Assembly: GCF_000321225.1 (NCBI RefSeq)
Contig: NW_004450267.1
Span: 6,000,344 to 6,064,343 of the forward strand
Length of the DNA stretch: 64,000 nucleotides
DNA from: Odobenus rosmarus divergens
Lineage: Eukaryota; Chordata; Mammalia; Carnivora; Odobenidae
Reading direction: 5' to 3'
Below, one piece after another: positions 23,401-31,405 of the stretch. A program made the position numbers and the translations under genes. The notes under the pieces are model-generated. The model saw nothing but the letters and a program-made list of their open reading frames with translations, ran no database searches and had not been told where the DNA came from. How positions within the stretch are numbered: position 1 is the stretch's first letter; each line of letters starts with the position of its first letter.

Positions 23401-26108
23401 CATACTAAGGATTTAAAATATATATCCTATGCCCTTATAGAGCAATGGCATTGTAAAATTTGTAAGTTAGAACAACTAGTATTATGAAGTAAAAAAACAA
23501 TTATTTTAAAAGACTCACAATTTTATAAGGTTGTGGAACTAACTCATATTGAGGAAAGGGCTGTTAAGCTTCTATTAATCAAGATAAGAGTGGACGGGGT
23601 AAAAAAAAAAAGATAAGAGTGTAAGCCTTTATTATATACACTACAATGAAATCATAAGCAGGGCCTCCGTTAAGTCGGAAAATTTTGTGGGTGAAGATCA
23701 CTATCATAAACCAGAATAAAATAGTGCAAAAGTTTTGTTCTTTAATTTACTGAAGTGGTGACCACAGCTGAATTGTTTATAAATTTGGGTTTTCCATCCT
23801 CTCTTGAGCTTTTACGAAGGCAAATTACCCTTTTTAGCCTGACACAGTATCACTGATAAGTATCATAAGACTTTATCTTGTTAAGTATCTTTTTATTTTT
23901 GATTCCTACTGCGGGAGATAATAAATAGGAAGGAAACACTAGACTCTTCTTTACTATTTGTTAACTAGATTAATGTATGAATTAGACTCTTATTTTAAAT
24001 GCATTGAAAGGCTTAGTTTTTGGATTTCTAATCTCTTTACCATTCATAAATTGATAAAAAAATTAATTTGTTACAAAATTCTTGATATACCCATTAATGT
24101 CGTTTTAAAACTACCCCAAAACTCATAGAATGTTAGCACTGGAAGGGATGATATGGATCATTTAGCTAAAACTCCATTACACTTTAGGAGCCCCTGGTTT
24201 GCTCAGTCAGTGGAGCATGCGACTCTTGATCTTGGGGTTGTGAGTTCGAGTCCCACATTGGGTGTGGAGGTTACTTAAAAATCTTAAAAAAAAAAACCCA
24301 CAAAAAGCCCCATCACATTTTACAAATAAGAACATAAAGACCAAGAAAGTGAAATGAACTGCTCATAGTACACAACTAAACCGCAAAGATCTCCTGACTC
24401 CAAATCCAGTGTTCTATTAAAATTTTAACTTTTTAAACTTTAATAAAAGCTTTACAAACCCAGACTATATATATAACAATAATAATAATAACAATAATTT
24501 AAAAATGGTAAGGTGCAATGAAAGGGAAATTTAATTATCTAGTTACAATAAATATGAACTTTTCTGTTAGATGTGGAAAGTAATTTACTGTTGTTTATAT
24601 AGCAATTTTCATTTGTTAGAGAATCAGAAATAATGTATGCTGTACAAACTATATAATGTAATTTTGCTGAACGTAATAAATGTGTATTTGTACTTATAAG
24701 TTCTTTCCTGGAGCACTGGGTGGCTCAGCCAATTAAGCATCTGATTCTTGATTTCGGCTCGGTCATGATCTCAGGGTTGTGAGATCAAGTCCCATGTCCA
24801 GCTCTGTGCTGGGAATGGAGCCTGCTTGGGATTCTCCCTCTCCCTCTCCTGCCCCTCACCCCCTACCCCTGCTTGCTCTCATGCTCTCTCTCTCTAAAAA
24901 AAAAAAATAAATAAGTTCTTTTCATTTTATATCTATAACCTATTATTACAAGAGCTTGGGGGGGGGGCACCTGGGTGGCTCAGTTGGTTAAGCGACTGCC
25001 TTCGGCTCAGGTCATGATCCTGGAGTCCCAGGATCGAGTCCCGCATCGGGCTCCCTGCTCAGTGGGGAGTCTGCTTCTCCCTCTGACCCTCTTCCCTCTC
25101 GTGCTCTCTTTCTCATTCTCTCTCTCTCAAATAAATAAATAAAATCTTAAAAAAAAAACAAAAAAACAAGAGCTTGGGGTGCCTGGGTGGTTCAGTCAGT
25201 TGAGGGACCTCTGCCCCTCCCACAGGCTCACATGCTCTCTCTCTCAAATAAATACATAAATCTTAAAAAAAAAATTTAAAAGACCCTAAGAATTTATAAA
25301 GATTTTGCTCACTACCAAGTTGAGTTTTTTTTGAAAACTCAAATAGCATTTTGAGGAGGAGTCCATAACATCACTGAAAATGTAATGGCTGATGTAATGA
25401 CCTGGCTGGATATTCACAAAAGCAGGTTGCAACATATTCAACAATATAACAAGTATTTTTAGAATAAAGAAACATTGAGAAGGTCCAACTGAATTTCTTC
25501 CCCAGAGGGTTCAGTTAGCTTCCAGCAGCTGAGAAATATAAGACAGGTGGAGCAATTCAGTAAAGTGGCTACTCTCAGTACATATACTGATTTACTAGAG
25601 GCCTTTTTGAATATTGCCAACATACTGGAAGAAAAGGATATTCCGACTGGCAATCTATCTTGAGCTATAGTTATTTCCCTCCATCAATTCAGAGTACATA
25701 TCTCAGGTAATTATTATAGCCCTCTTTGTCTGAGATAAAAGTGCTATTTCCCATGTTAAATTTGATAGCATAAGTACTCTAAGGGATAGAGAAATAAAAA
25801 GGAAAGAAAGCAAAAATTACATAATGGTGAGTGTATATACCATGCTGACACTTTGTCTTCTTCCATATTGAACTGGCATGATATAGTTTAGAATAGAGAG
25901 CTGGTCCGTGGTATCTTCCAGAACTGTGGAGATCCTCAGCACATCTAGAATGGAGAGTGGCTCTATGACTTCCGGGATGACTTCCCTGTCTGTTTCTTCA
26001 GCTGTTTCTTTTTCTTCTTCTACAGCACTGGGTGGCTCGCCTATCACTGACACTGTCACCTCAGAATGCCAGACTTTTGATGGAAGATTTGAGGCTTCTG
26101 GTTGGCTT
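2377..26108 (-). CDS. IQCG: IQCG, IQ motif-containing protein G / dynein regulatory complex subunit 9 (partial, six coding exons)
   Basis: Coding exons on the minus strand are 25841-26108, 21259-21473, 18893-19021, 10334-10415, 3427-3588 and 2377-2451. All have AG acceptors and GT donors and join in one frame with phases 0, 2, 2, 0 and 0, giving about 310 codons without a stop. Recognisable pieces are the acidic N-terminal region with [20 protein letters not shown], then [28 protein letters not shown], and a long coiled coil with [17 protein letters not shown] and [12 protein letters not shown]. The family protein is about 440 residues; it binds calmodulin through a C-terminal IQ motif and belongs to the nexin-dynein regulatory complex of motile cilia and sperm flagella. 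The IQ motif and basic tail lie beyond the left edge. The initiator ATG is not in the 26108 exon (the aligned second methionine reads GTG), so it must be in an upstream exon I could not place. Confidence 0.93.
2452..3426. other. IQCG intron, mostly unique or ancient repeat
   Basis: Contains L2/MIR-like text around 2600-2700 (GAACATCACTGAGCCATGTG); no further exon or young repeat is seen. Confidence 0.4.
3427..3588 (-). CDS. IQCG: IQCG coding exon
   Basis: The acceptor is CCTCTACAG, the donor GGG|GTAATC. Its 162 nt are 54 codons containing [17 protein letters not shown] and [16 protein letters not shown]. The last codon is GGG (Gly), where I recall Glu in human IQCG, a single-base change next to the donor. 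Confidence 0.92.
3629..3852 (+). repeat. CanSINE, full length
   Basis: Flanked by the perfect target duplication AAAATACATTC at 3618-3628 and 3853-3863. Confidence 0.95.
4080..4330 (+). repeat. MIR-like ancient SINE
   Basis: Signature order: CTGTGTTAACCTGGCCAAGTC, a TAAAATAAAAACATTAATA stretch and GTGCTTGGCA match the MIR core and tail. Diverged. Confidence 0.55.
4465..4569 (+). repeat. Short tRNA-Lys-type CanSINE
   Basis: The head is close to tRNA-Lys (TCTTGATCTCAGGGTTATGA, GTTCGAGCCC) and ends in GTAGTGATTACTTAAAAATA. It lacks the CT-rich body of the long CanSINE. Confidence 0.85.
4570..4798 (+). repeat. CanSINE inserted into the tail of the short SINE
   Basis: It starts inside the tail of the preceding short SINE and is followed by a second AAATAAAATCTTAA, the duplicated target. 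AAAGCACACTTTTT (4451-4464) and AAAGCAAACTTTTT (about 4799) bracket the pair and belong to the older short SINE. Confidence 0.88.
4799..5635. repeat. Ancient interspersed repeat, family not assigned
   Basis: Text such as GGACCATGTAGGACCTCACAGG and GGGAAGCCTCGGAAGGGTTTTA belongs to a widespread old mammalian repeat; related text recurs at about 59240-59340 and 37300-37600. No gene is seen. Confidence 0.4.
5636..5765 (+). repeat. MIR fragment
   Basis: GTGAGCAATTTACTTAACCT then GCTACTCAATAAATGCTTAT is a MIR core and 3' end. Confidence 0.55.
5766..7540. other. IQCG intron without recognised features
   Basis: No coding exon of IQCG was found in either strand. Plus- and minus-strand frames of 60-80 codons occur near 6315-6840 but look non-coding. 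Probably old repeat and unique intron. Confidence 0.4.
7551..7755 (+). repeat. CanSINE (second arrival at a shared target)
   Basis: Lies between copies 1 and 2 of AAAATGCTGTTACT (7537-7550 and 7757-7770). GCTTGTGTTCCTGCTCTGCT body and AAATAAATAAATAAA tail. Confidence 0.93.
7773..7956 (+). repeat. CanSINE (first arrival at the same target)
   Basis: Lies between copies 2 and 3 of AAAATGCTGTTACTAC (7757-7772 and about 7958-7973). Confidence 0.93.
7974..8497. other. IQCG intron, nothing recognised
   Basis: AT-rich sequence without repeat or exon signatures I can name. Confidence 0.4.
8498..8920 (+). repeat. CanSINE split by an antisense CanSINE
   Basis: The head and body run 8498-8690; the tail resumes at 8884 (TTTCAAATAAATAAATCTT). 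The target is about AAAATATGATG on both sides. Confidence 0.88.
8691..8883 (-). repeat. Antisense CanSINE inside the tail of another
   Basis: T-run, AAGATTTTATTTATTTATTT, body and GAGCCACCCAGGCACC head. TCAAATAAATA.ATCTT is duplicated around it. Confidence 0.93.
8969..9194 (+). repeat. CanSINE (upstream member of a tandem pair)
   Basis: Full head and long (AAAT)n tail running directly into the next SINE head. Confidence 0.93.
9195..9400 (+). repeat. CanSINE (downstream member of a tandem pair)
   Basis: Head starts directly after the (AAAT)n tail of the preceding copy, so it probably inserted into that tail. Confidence 0.93.
9550..9728 (+). repeat. CanSINE with perfect target duplication
   Basis: AGAACTAATTTCT at 9537-9549 and 9729-9741. 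The A-tail is 13-14 nt. Confidence 0.95.
9742..10333. other. IQCG intron, nothing recognised
   Basis: Apart from one arm of a 28-bp direct repeat at 9870-9897, no signal is seen before the IQCG exon. Confidence 0.4.
10334..10415 (-). CDS. IQCG: IQCG coding exon
   Basis: The acceptor is TTCTAG, the donor CAG|GTAAGA. Its 82 nt complete an Arg codon and then encode [20 protein letters not shown] and a short tail, the start of the coiled-coil part of IQCG. Confidence 0.9.
10446..10625 (+). mobile_element. MER5A-type hAT nonautonomous DNA transposon
   Basis: GTGCTTCTCAAACTCTAGCG at the start, GATTCTGGTTCAGTACGTCT in the middle and CTGGTCCATGGAACAC near the end match this family. Confidence 0.65.
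10626..11127. other. IQCG intron, nothing recognised
   Basis: Purine-rich at 10715-10760. No exon or named repeat seen. Confidence 0.4.
11128..11505 (-). mobile_element. MaLR (MST/MLT1-type) solo LTR, antisense
   Basis: GGTGGCTTATAAATAACATC, TTGGAGACTGTGAAGTCCAA and TCATGACCTAATCACTTCCC then GGTTAGGATTTCAACA are the reverse-strand signature of these LTRs. Confidence 0.65.
11760..12060 (+). repeat. Old LINE-like fragment
   Basis: The text TGAAAGATGATTTTCAATCT, then GACATTTTCAGACATG-like sequence, resembles ancient L1 coding debris. Weak call. Confidence 0.35.
12075..12166. repeat. (GGAA)n microsatellite and 19-bp tandem duplication
   Basis: About 50 nt of GGAA units at 12080-12125 are followed by two copies of TTAATATGTATGACTACAC at 12128-12166. 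Confidence 0.85.
12740..13795 (+). mobile_element. Old L1 ORF2 3' end and 3' UTR, interrupted by a SINE
   Basis: ACCAAATGCTGCCAAGGATG and GGAACTCTCATTCATTG are L1 ORF2 C-terminal text. The piece after 13190 (AAACTGTGGTATATCCAGAC, CAGTGGTTGCTAGGGACTCA) is the 3' part. An antisense relative occurs at 48.36-49.57 kb. Confidence 0.75.
12981..13186 (+). repeat. CanSINE inside the old L1
   Basis: GGGGTGCCTGCATGGCACAG head and AATAAATAAATATTAAAAAA tail; splits the L1 at 12980/13187. Confidence 0.9.
14161..14350 (+). repeat. CanSINE with target duplication
   Basis: AAAAAATAAGTGAGGG at 14145-14160 and 14351-14366. Confidence 0.95.
14364..14470 (+). repeat. Short tRNA-Lys-type SINE
   Basis: CTGGCTGGCTCAGTCAGAAG then GTTTGAGCCCCATGTTGGGT and GAGATTACTTAAAAAAG. 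The long SINE above landed at its 5' edge. Confidence 0.85.
14790..14955 (+). repeat. Old L1 3' UTR fragment
   Basis: TGATGAGAATGTTCTGGAAT and CCAAATTGTATACTTTAAAA are typical L1M 3' text. Confidence 0.5.
14957..15405 (+). mobile_element. Probable solo ERV LTR
   Basis: Pyrimidine-rich C/T text ends with CAATAAAGCCTTCCTCACCA, a typical LTR polyadenylation signal and R/U5 junction. The family is not assigned. Confidence 0.45.
15406..16153. other. IQCG intron, AT-rich, nothing recognised
   Basis: Includes a short (ATT)n at 15790-15806. No exon seen. Confidence 0.4.
16171..18423 (+). mobile_element. 5'-truncated L1 (ORF2 C-terminal half to 3' end)
   Basis: Flanked by AAGAAAGATTACYGTA at 16155-16170 and 18424-18439. 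It begins in the RT domain (CTATTTGCAGATGACATGAT, the F-ADD motif) and carries frames ending [20 protein letters not shown] and [18 protein letters not shown], then the ORF2 C-terminus and a poly(A). A short AT repeat at 16240-16275 interrupts it, and a SINE splits it. Broken, not mobile. Confidence 0.93.
17382..17571 (+). repeat. CanSINE inside the L1
   Basis: AAAAAATGGGCAGAAGA is duplicated at 17365-17381 and 17572-17588. Confidence 0.95.
18642..18853 (+). repeat. CanSINE with a head deletion
   Basis: AAAATACAATACAGCA / AAAATACAACACAGCA flank it (18626-18641, 18854-18869). The head jumps from GCGCCTGGGT to CTGCCTTCAG, losing the A-box region. Confidence 0.93.
18893..19021 (-). CDS. IQCG: IQCG coding exon
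   Basis: The acceptor is CTCCTTACAG and the donor is GCCAG|GTCCGA. Its 129 nt encode [18 protein letters not shown] and then [12 protein letters not shown], matching the middle of IQCG. The donor lacks the usual +3 purine/A (GTCCGA), so it is a weak but workable site. Confidence 0.9.
19123..19380 (+). mobile_element. L1 ORF2 fragment
   Basis: Translation along the plus strand resembles the ORF2 region [12 protein letters not shown]; sequence TATGGCCATCACAACAGATG. It ends about 100 nt before the IQCG exon at 19021. Confidence 0.7.
19440..19726 (+). repeat. Old LINE 3' end
   Basis: ATGGTGGTTACACACTTAAG, TCATTCTTTGTATTTGTCTG and ATATTTCATAATTTT resemble an ancient LINE 3' region. Family uncertain. 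Confidence 0.45.
19739..19910 (+). repeat. CanSINE
   Basis: AAAGAGCTAATA duplicated at 19727-19738 and 19911-19922. Confidence 0.95.
20061..20256 (-). repeat. CanSINE, antisense
   Basis: Reads from the AAAGATTTTTATTTATTTAT tail to the GAGCCACCCAGGTCCCC head. TTRCTTTTTAT flanks it. Confidence 0.93.
20536..20725 (+). mobile_element. hAT-like nonautonomous DNA transposon copy
   Basis: GGGGTTGGCAAACTTTTCCT, CTTTGCAGGCCATAAATTCT and CTAATAAAATTTATTTTCAA are the hallmarks of a common mammalian MER element. Family name not certain. Confidence 0.55.
20726..21258. other. IQCG intron, nothing recognised
   Basis: A MIR-like stretch may be present at 20950-21110 (GTGCCAGGCACTTGGCTGCA). No exon seen. 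Confidence 0.35.
21259..21473 (-). CDS. IQCG: IQCG coding exon
   Basis: The acceptor is TTGTTTTTAG and the donor is GATAG|GTAAAG. Its 215 nt are 71 codons plus two bases. It encodes a variable Ser/Lys-rich stretch followed by the conserved segment [18 protein letters not shown]. Frame phases match both neighbours. Confidence 0.9.
21525..21561 (-). repeat. Truncated antisense CanSINE tail
   Basis: TTTTTTAAGATTTTATTTTT only; body and head absent. Confidence 0.4.
22230..22497 (+). repeat. MIR
   Basis: CATAGTGATTATGCCTATGG, TCCATTTTCTCATTGGTAAA and GAGGATTAAATAAATTAATA match the MIR body in order. Confidence 0.8.
22498..24170. other. IQCG intron without recognised features
   Basis: AT-rich. 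A T-run at 23225-23237 and an A-run at about 23601 occur; no exon or named repeat was found. Confidence 0.45.
24186..24296 (+). repeat. Short tRNA-Lys-type SINE
   Basis: GCGACTCTTGATCTTGGGGT, GAGTTCGAGTCCCACATTGG keep A/B-box-like text. CATYACAYTTTA flanks. Confidence 0.88.
24708..24910 (+). repeat. CanSINE
   Basis: ATAAGTTCTTT repeats at about 24696 and 24911. Subfamily with CTCTGTGCTGGGAATGGAGC body. Confidence 0.92.
24963..25165 (+). repeat. CanSINE inserted at the 5' edge of an older, shortened one
   Basis: ACAAGAGCTTGGGG at 24949-24962 and 25166-25179. The second copy runs straight into the head of the next SINE. Confidence 0.93.
25176..25276 (+). repeat. CanSINE with large internal deletion
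   Basis: Head GGGGTGCCTGGGTGGTTCAG joins CTCTGCCCCTCCCACAGGCT, skipping most of the body; normal tail. Confidence 0.88.
25365..25660 (+). pseudogene. Unidentified decayed coding-like frame (plus strand, inside an IQCG intron)
   Basis: One plus-strand frame reads through about 95 codons with only two internal stops (TAG at about 25460, TGA at about 25490) before a final TGA at about 25661. The translation looks protein-like: [20 protein letters not shown] before the stops and [35 protein letters not shown] after them. The family is not recognised. It could be the 3' end of a processed pseudogene or a lost exon. No poly(A) tail or target duplication is obvious. It opposes IQCG transcription and does not overlap its exons. 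Confidence 0.35.
25841..26108 (-). CDS. IQCG: IQCG coding exon (most 5' coding exon found)
   Basis: The acceptor is TTTTTTTAG at 26109-26110 and the donor is ATG|GTATAT at 25839-25840. Its 268 nt are one base completing a codon plus 89 codons. It encodes [18 protein letters not shown], an acidic stretch, and [19 protein letters not shown], all diagnostic of IQCG. An alternative acceptor 11 nt further in (AACCAG) cannot be excluded. Confidence 0.9.
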
Positions 26109-26455
26109 CTAAAAAAATAAATAAATAAAGAGAAAAAAATAAGTCAGCCACCAAATGTTTAAAAACTGCTTCAACTCAAAAGCATAGGCAGCATATAGAT
26201 TGGCCCCTGTGAAGTCCATATTGTCATATAACCAAGATAAAGAATAAAAGTAGGAGTTTACACATGGTTCTGCTAAATATCTCCCTGTGACATCCTGAAC
26301 AACCAAAGGCAAGCCACTTACTGTTTAATAACTCTATGTAACCCATTCTATGGGTTAACCAATTCGAATTTCAGCCCAAATTAACTTTTTGTCTAGCAAC
26401 ATCTTTAAATGCTAATCAAAAGTGTCTCGTGATTTATGAAAAACAGAATGTGGCA

Positions 26456-26565
26456 GGAGTGCCTGGCTGGCTCATTCGGTGGAGCATGTGATCTTGGGGT
26501 TGTGAGTTCAAACCCCACGTTGGCACAGTTTACTTAAAAAAATAAATACATTAAAAACAAAAACA
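26456..26565 (+). repeat. Short tRNA-Lys-type SINE
   Basis: GCCTGGCTGGCTCATTCGGT and GTTCAAACCCCACGTTGG, then a tail entering the next SINE. Confidence 0.88.
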
Positions 26566-26755
26566 GGGGCGCCTGGGTGGCTCAGTCGTTAAGCATCTGC
26601 CTTCGGCTCAGGTCATGATCCCAGGGTCCTGGGATCAAGCCCCGCATCGGGCTCCCTGCTCAGCGGGAAGCCTGCTTCTCTCTCTTCCCTCCCCTTGCTT
26701 GTGTTCCCTCTCTCGCTGTCTCTCTCTCCGTCAAATAAATTAATAAAATAAAATA
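26566..26755 (+). repeat. CanSINE in the tail of the short SINE
   Basis: Full head and GCTTGTGTTCCCTCTCTCGC body. Confidence 0.93.
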
Positions 26756-26764
26756 ATACAGTAT

Positions 26765-27295
26765 GTAGTAGCCAGTCTCCAAAATGGGCCTACATGATTC
26801 CCACCTTCTTATATTCATACCCTTTTGTAGTCTCCCCCACATTAAAAGGACCAACTAACCTATATAACCAGGAGGATACTATGTCTTTTATCACCTAACC
26901 TTAGGTTTAGGTGATAAAACACAGCTTTTCCCTTACTCTCTCTCTCTCTCATATCTCTCACTCTGTAAGAAGTCAGCCTTGCCATAAGCACATTGTAAGC
27001 AGCTCTTTGGAGAAGTTTGTGAGGGTGTGGAACTAAGGCCTCTTGCCAACAGCCAGCATCAACTCCCCAGCTCTGTAAATGAGCTGTGTTGGAAGTATAT
27101 CTTCCAGCCCCAGTCAAATTTTCAGATATTTGCAGCCCTGGCCAACTTCAATCTTATGACAGACCCTAAGCCAGAACCATCCAGCAAAAGTGTTCCCAAA
27201 TTCCTGACCCACAGAAACTATGTGAAATAATAAAAGCTGATATTTTAAGTTACTAAGCTTTGGGGTAATTTGTTCACAGCAATAGATAAATAAAT
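26765..27295 (+). mobile_element. MaLR/MLT1-type LTR
   Basis: CCACATTAAAAGGACCAACT-like start, CAACAGCCAGCATCAACTCC, GACAGACCCTAAGCCAGAAC and AGTTACTAAGCTTTGGGGTA match MLT1-family LTRs. Confidence 0.65.
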
Positions 27296-28361
27296 AAATT
27301 TAACATAAGGCATAATTTAAATAGATAAATAAATATGTATACAAAATAAATTGGAATTTTGAACATACTCTCCCATTCTTCTTAAATTAATTGTAACTTC
27401 CGAGGTACAGTTACAATCTCACAAAAAATGCAGTCACCTAAAATGGGAAGAAAACATTGAGATTAGTTTTAGGGAGTGTTGAATGATAATTAAATTACTT
27501 CTATACCCTTTTAATAACAGAAATTTAAAGAATTACAAGAGCTGCAGCTTATCCCTTCTTTTTGCTTATTAGAGCAGTCCCAGAGATAGAAGAACCCCTG
27601 ACATCATGTAATTAATGACAAAAGCAATTATTGATAAATGCAATCTTTGAGTCTCTTCTTATGGTAAATTAATGTACAACATGGTTTTCGTATTTTTATT
27701 ATATTCTGATTTTTAACTGGCAATATCTATAGATTTACTTTTGTTATTCTGATTACTAAAATATTTAATTTGATCATTCCATCTCACTGATCTGTCAGAT
27801 AACAAAATTTATTGCACCTGGACTTAGAAGAACACTTGAGATTGTATTTAGAAAAGCTGTATTTTTCCTGAAAATCAGTTTACTATTTACTATCAAGATG
27901 TTACGATAAGCCAAAATCCTTTCTGTTTAAACAAGCTTTACAACGAAAACACCCTATGGAGAATTTTGCTCTATGCTAAATGAATAATAAATGGTAAGTT
28001 TCCAGTATGATTTTGTCCACAACAAAGTGATCCTAAGAAGGGGGATACAAATGTATCTCATACAACAGAAGTATCATATGTAAAAATGAAAACATATAAA
28101 ACAGAATCTTTATGTAAATTGAAAAAGATACGCCAAACTAGCCAAATTTTCTGATACAAGGGCAGTTTTAAGAGGAAGTATCATGGTGTAAGGAAGATTT
28201 TGTTCTTTTGATGTGTTGTTGTTTCTCTATTTTTCCTTTTTTTAAGGTTTGGGGCATAGGTAATGTGCTTCATGCAGGTAAGATAGGGCTATGCTGATCC
28301 AGTATCCAGTGTGTTCATGCTATTCTGGCTTCTCATTCCTCAATGCTAGAAATCTAGGAGT
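27296..28361. other. Presumed IQCG intron, nothing recognised
   Basis: AT-rich. I searched here for the short IQCG start-codon exon and did not find a convincing one. Confidence 0.4.
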
Positions 28362-28378
28362 CATTCCTCCTTCATCTT

Positions 28379-28563
28379 TTTTATTATTTTTTTAAGATTT
28401 TATTTCTTTATTTGAGAGAGAGAAAGAGCAGGGGGAGGGCCAGAGGGAGAAGCAGGCTCCCCATTGAGCAGGGAGCCCAACTCAGGGCTGGATCCCAGGA
28501 CCCTGGGATCATGACCTGAACCAAAAGGCAGAGGCTCAACTGATTAAGCCACCCAGGCGCCCC
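28379..28563 (-). repeat. CanSINE, antisense
   Basis: CATTCCTCCTTCATCTT duplicated at 28362-28378 and 28564-28580. Confidence 0.96.
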
Positions 28564-28580
28564 CATTCCTCCTTCATCTT

Positions 28581-29264
28581 GACACCAGCATTTCCCAATC
28601 CAAACCATCACGAAGTCCTGTGGATTTTATCTTCTATTTCCATGTCCCCCAGTACCATGCTGGACCTGACAGTTGTTTCTTGCTTGAACAACTCTAATAG
28701 CCCCCAAATTGGAAGTGATCTTTATTTCTTTTGAAAGAATGATTATATATTATTTTTTATTTTGCAAATGGAAATACAAGTGAGGATGTAAAGCAGCTGG
28801 AAATAAGTTATGATAAGGGAGAAGGAGTTACCCATGACAATCAACAGGAAGGCCCAGCAAATAGCATTTCACAGAAAGCAAGTTTCTTATGGTCCAGAAG
28901 GTGGAAGAATAAAATTTTCTTGTTATAATTTGTTTACTTTTTTAAGGAAATGGCTGGTGTATCAATATCTAAAAGAGACAACTCATTATTTATTCTAGAG
29001 TATTCCAGTTCTAACTTTGTAATGGGATGTTAGGCTTCTCATGATTCTTGGAAAAACTGTCATTCCCCAAATATGCAATTACCTTGCTATCCTCTTCTAA
29101 AAGTCAGTATTTAAAAAAAAAAAAAACTATTAGTTTAAAGGGAAAAATATGTAATCAAATTTCCAAATGTTTCTTTTTAGTCTGTGTTTAAATAGTTTGC
29201 ATGTTTAAACTGAAATTACATTTCTAATGGCTTTCATTTCTCTTCAGTCCAGCCCCAAACTGTA
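28581..29264. other. Presumed IQCG intron, nothing recognised
   Basis: A 13-nt A-run sits at about 29112. No exon seen. Confidence 0.4.
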
Positions 29265-29269
29265 TTTTC

Positions 29270-29530
29270 TTTTTTCCCCATTTTTTAAATTTAAACTCAA
29301 TTAATTAATATATAATATATTATTGGTTTCTGAGGTAGAGGTCAGTGATTCAGCAGTCTCATATAATACCTAGTGCTCATTACACCACATGCCCTCCTTA
29401 ATGTCTATCACCCAGCCACTCCATCCTTCCACCCCCTTCCCTCCAGCAACCCTCAGTTTGTTTCCTATGATGAAGAGTCTCTTATGGTTTGTCTCCCTGA
29501 TTTCGTCTTGTCTTATTTTTTAAACGAAGA
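29270..29530 (-). mobile_element. Carnivore L1 3' UTR, antisense
   Basis: CTCATATAATACCTAGTGCT, CACATGCCCTCCTTAATGTC and CAACCCTCAGTTTGTTTCCT are typical of antisense carnivore L1 3' UTRs. Confidence 0.75.
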
Positions 29531-29544
29531 ATTGAAAATCAATT

Positions 29545-29895
29545 TTTTAAAACTGAAAATCTAATCATGTCTTTCCCTAGAACCCTTCTATGGTTTCCCA
29601 TTGCCTTAGGACAAAAGCTAAAATTCTAAACTTGGATTCTAATTCTAAACTGCATGATCTGCTCTGTTCCTCTTCAGATATCCACTTGGCACTGCCCTTT
29701 TCTTGCTCTCATGGCTCCAGGCTCGATGGGCTTCTTTCAGTTCTATGGAATCATGCCCCTTTCCAACTCAGGGTCTTTGCACACACTATTCCTTTGATTT
29801 GAAACATTCTTCCCCTCACTCTTCACCTTGTAAAGTCCCACTGATCCATCAGTTACCAGCCTAAATCAAAGGCATTTGGCTAGGCATCTGTCATT
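29545..29895. repeat. L2-like fragment
   Basis: CTATGGTTTCCCATTGCCTT, ACTCAGGGTCTTTGCACACA and ACCTTGTAAAGTCCCACTGA match LINE-2 3' text. Confidence 0.6.
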
Positions 29896-30260
29896 TGCTC
29901 TAAATCAATTTCCACCATTTCTTACACCCTGAGAGATTGACCCTTATGGAGCGCATCAACAGGAGATTCCCTAAGTGTAGGAGAGTGAGATCAACTGTTA
30001 TCCTCTCAGCTCCCTCCCTGCCAGATCACCAGTGGTTGGCTCTGTTTCTCTATTAAAGGCCATGGCACCTGTCAGGCAATCCTCTCCACATTGCTCTCTC
30101 TTGGGGTCTTGGGTAACTATTTCAGCCCCATGTCCCTGGAGACTATGTCATCCCTTATAGTTTCACTCCTGCCTACGCTTTTGTAAGCAGACCCTTATGA
30201 AATTCTGAACTCTATCATTGTTTCCATCCAGGCAACACTGACTGATGCAATGACCTATAT
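29896..30260. repeat. Unassigned old interspersed repeat
   Basis: CAGATCACCAGTGGTTGGCT and CCTGCCTACGCTTTTGTAAG look repeat-derived; family not assigned. Confidence 0.35.
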
Positions 30261-30890
30261 ACAGAGATTTTTATACATAGTGTGCACATGCATACATATA
30301 TATAAATATACATACATGCAAATAACTGAAACAAGTTTCATATAACAATTTATCCTTAATGTGATATTGATACCTTTGATTCTATCGTATTTTGCCTATA
30401 ATACTATAAAGTATTATAATCACAATCTACTACTGGGCCTTCACCTGCAGTTTGAAAAATGCCCTAAATGACACTTCTGCAGGTGACACTTTCCCTGACT
30501 CATCAGGCTGGATCAGGACTCCACTGTTCACTCATTGCACTCTTATTTTCCTGCAGAGTTCTCCTCACAATGTGTAATGTTGTCGTTTCCCCCCACTAAA
30601 CTTAAGTGTCATAAAAGCAGGAACGTGATAGTGACGCTCACTATCATATCCTGTTTCAGGCACTGCAGTCAAGAAGTATTTGTAGAGTGAATTAAAGAAC
30701 AAAGAAACAAAACTCACATTTAATGCGTTATTCCTCCCAGGACTACTTACATTTGGATTTCTAGTACATTTAATAGTGGGACTTTTAGTGTATTTCTGGG
30801 ACACAGAAAACTGGATAGAGGGAGTGGGTTATAAGGTACAAACATTCTATCCTGATGTATTTATGAAAGGACTTCAAATATGATTTATAG
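30261..30890. other. Intronic sequence, weak L2 similarity
   Basis: AT repeats at 30270-30310 and L2-like text at 30480-30690. No exon. Confidence 0.35.
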
Positions 30891-31405
30891 ATACTATTTC
30901 ATAAAACTTTGGAGTCACCCTTTACTCCTTTCTCCCATTCCTTATCCATCAGCAAATCCTGTCAGGGTTACATTTAAAATATATTCAGAATTCCAGTACT
31001 TATTACCCCTGTCTACATGCCATCATCTATCAGGTTCACTACAATAGCCTCCTAATTCATCTTCCTGCTGGTGTTCTTGCTTCCCTTCAGTCTCAACAGA
31101 GTGACCCTGCTAAAATGGAAGTCAGATTGAGTCACTCCTCCAGCCAGAACCCTCAAATGGTTTCTCATCTCAGAGTAAAATCCTTTTTTACAGTGGCCTC
31201 CCTGCTTTTTTTTTCTCGATAAATTTTTCTCACGTTACTTTCTAATGTGCCATATATTTTACTTGCTTATTGTCTTGCTCCCCCTACTAGGATGTAAGCT
31301 CTATGAGGGCAGAGACTTCTGTGGTTTCGTTTACTGCAGTGTCCTCCGAGCCAAGAACAAAGCTTGGTACATAGTAGTTAATCAATAAATTGCTGGATAA
31401 ATGGA
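30891..31405. repeat. L2-like fragment with 3' tail
   Basis: CTCCAGCCAGAACCCTCAAA and GGATGTAAGCTCTATGAGGG, AGTAGTTAATCAATAAATTG are L2-type text. Confidence 0.6.

Noticed and set aside
24186..24296. Functional tRNA-Lys gene
   Set aside because: The tRNA-like head is followed by the SINE tail and is flanked by target duplications; it is one of several short SINEs in the window, not a tRNA gene.
25459..25653. Minus frame here as an IQCG exon
   Set aside because: Its translation does not match IQCG, and the neighbouring IQCG exons (25841-26108 and 21259-21473) join in frame without it. The plus-strand frame looks more protein-like.
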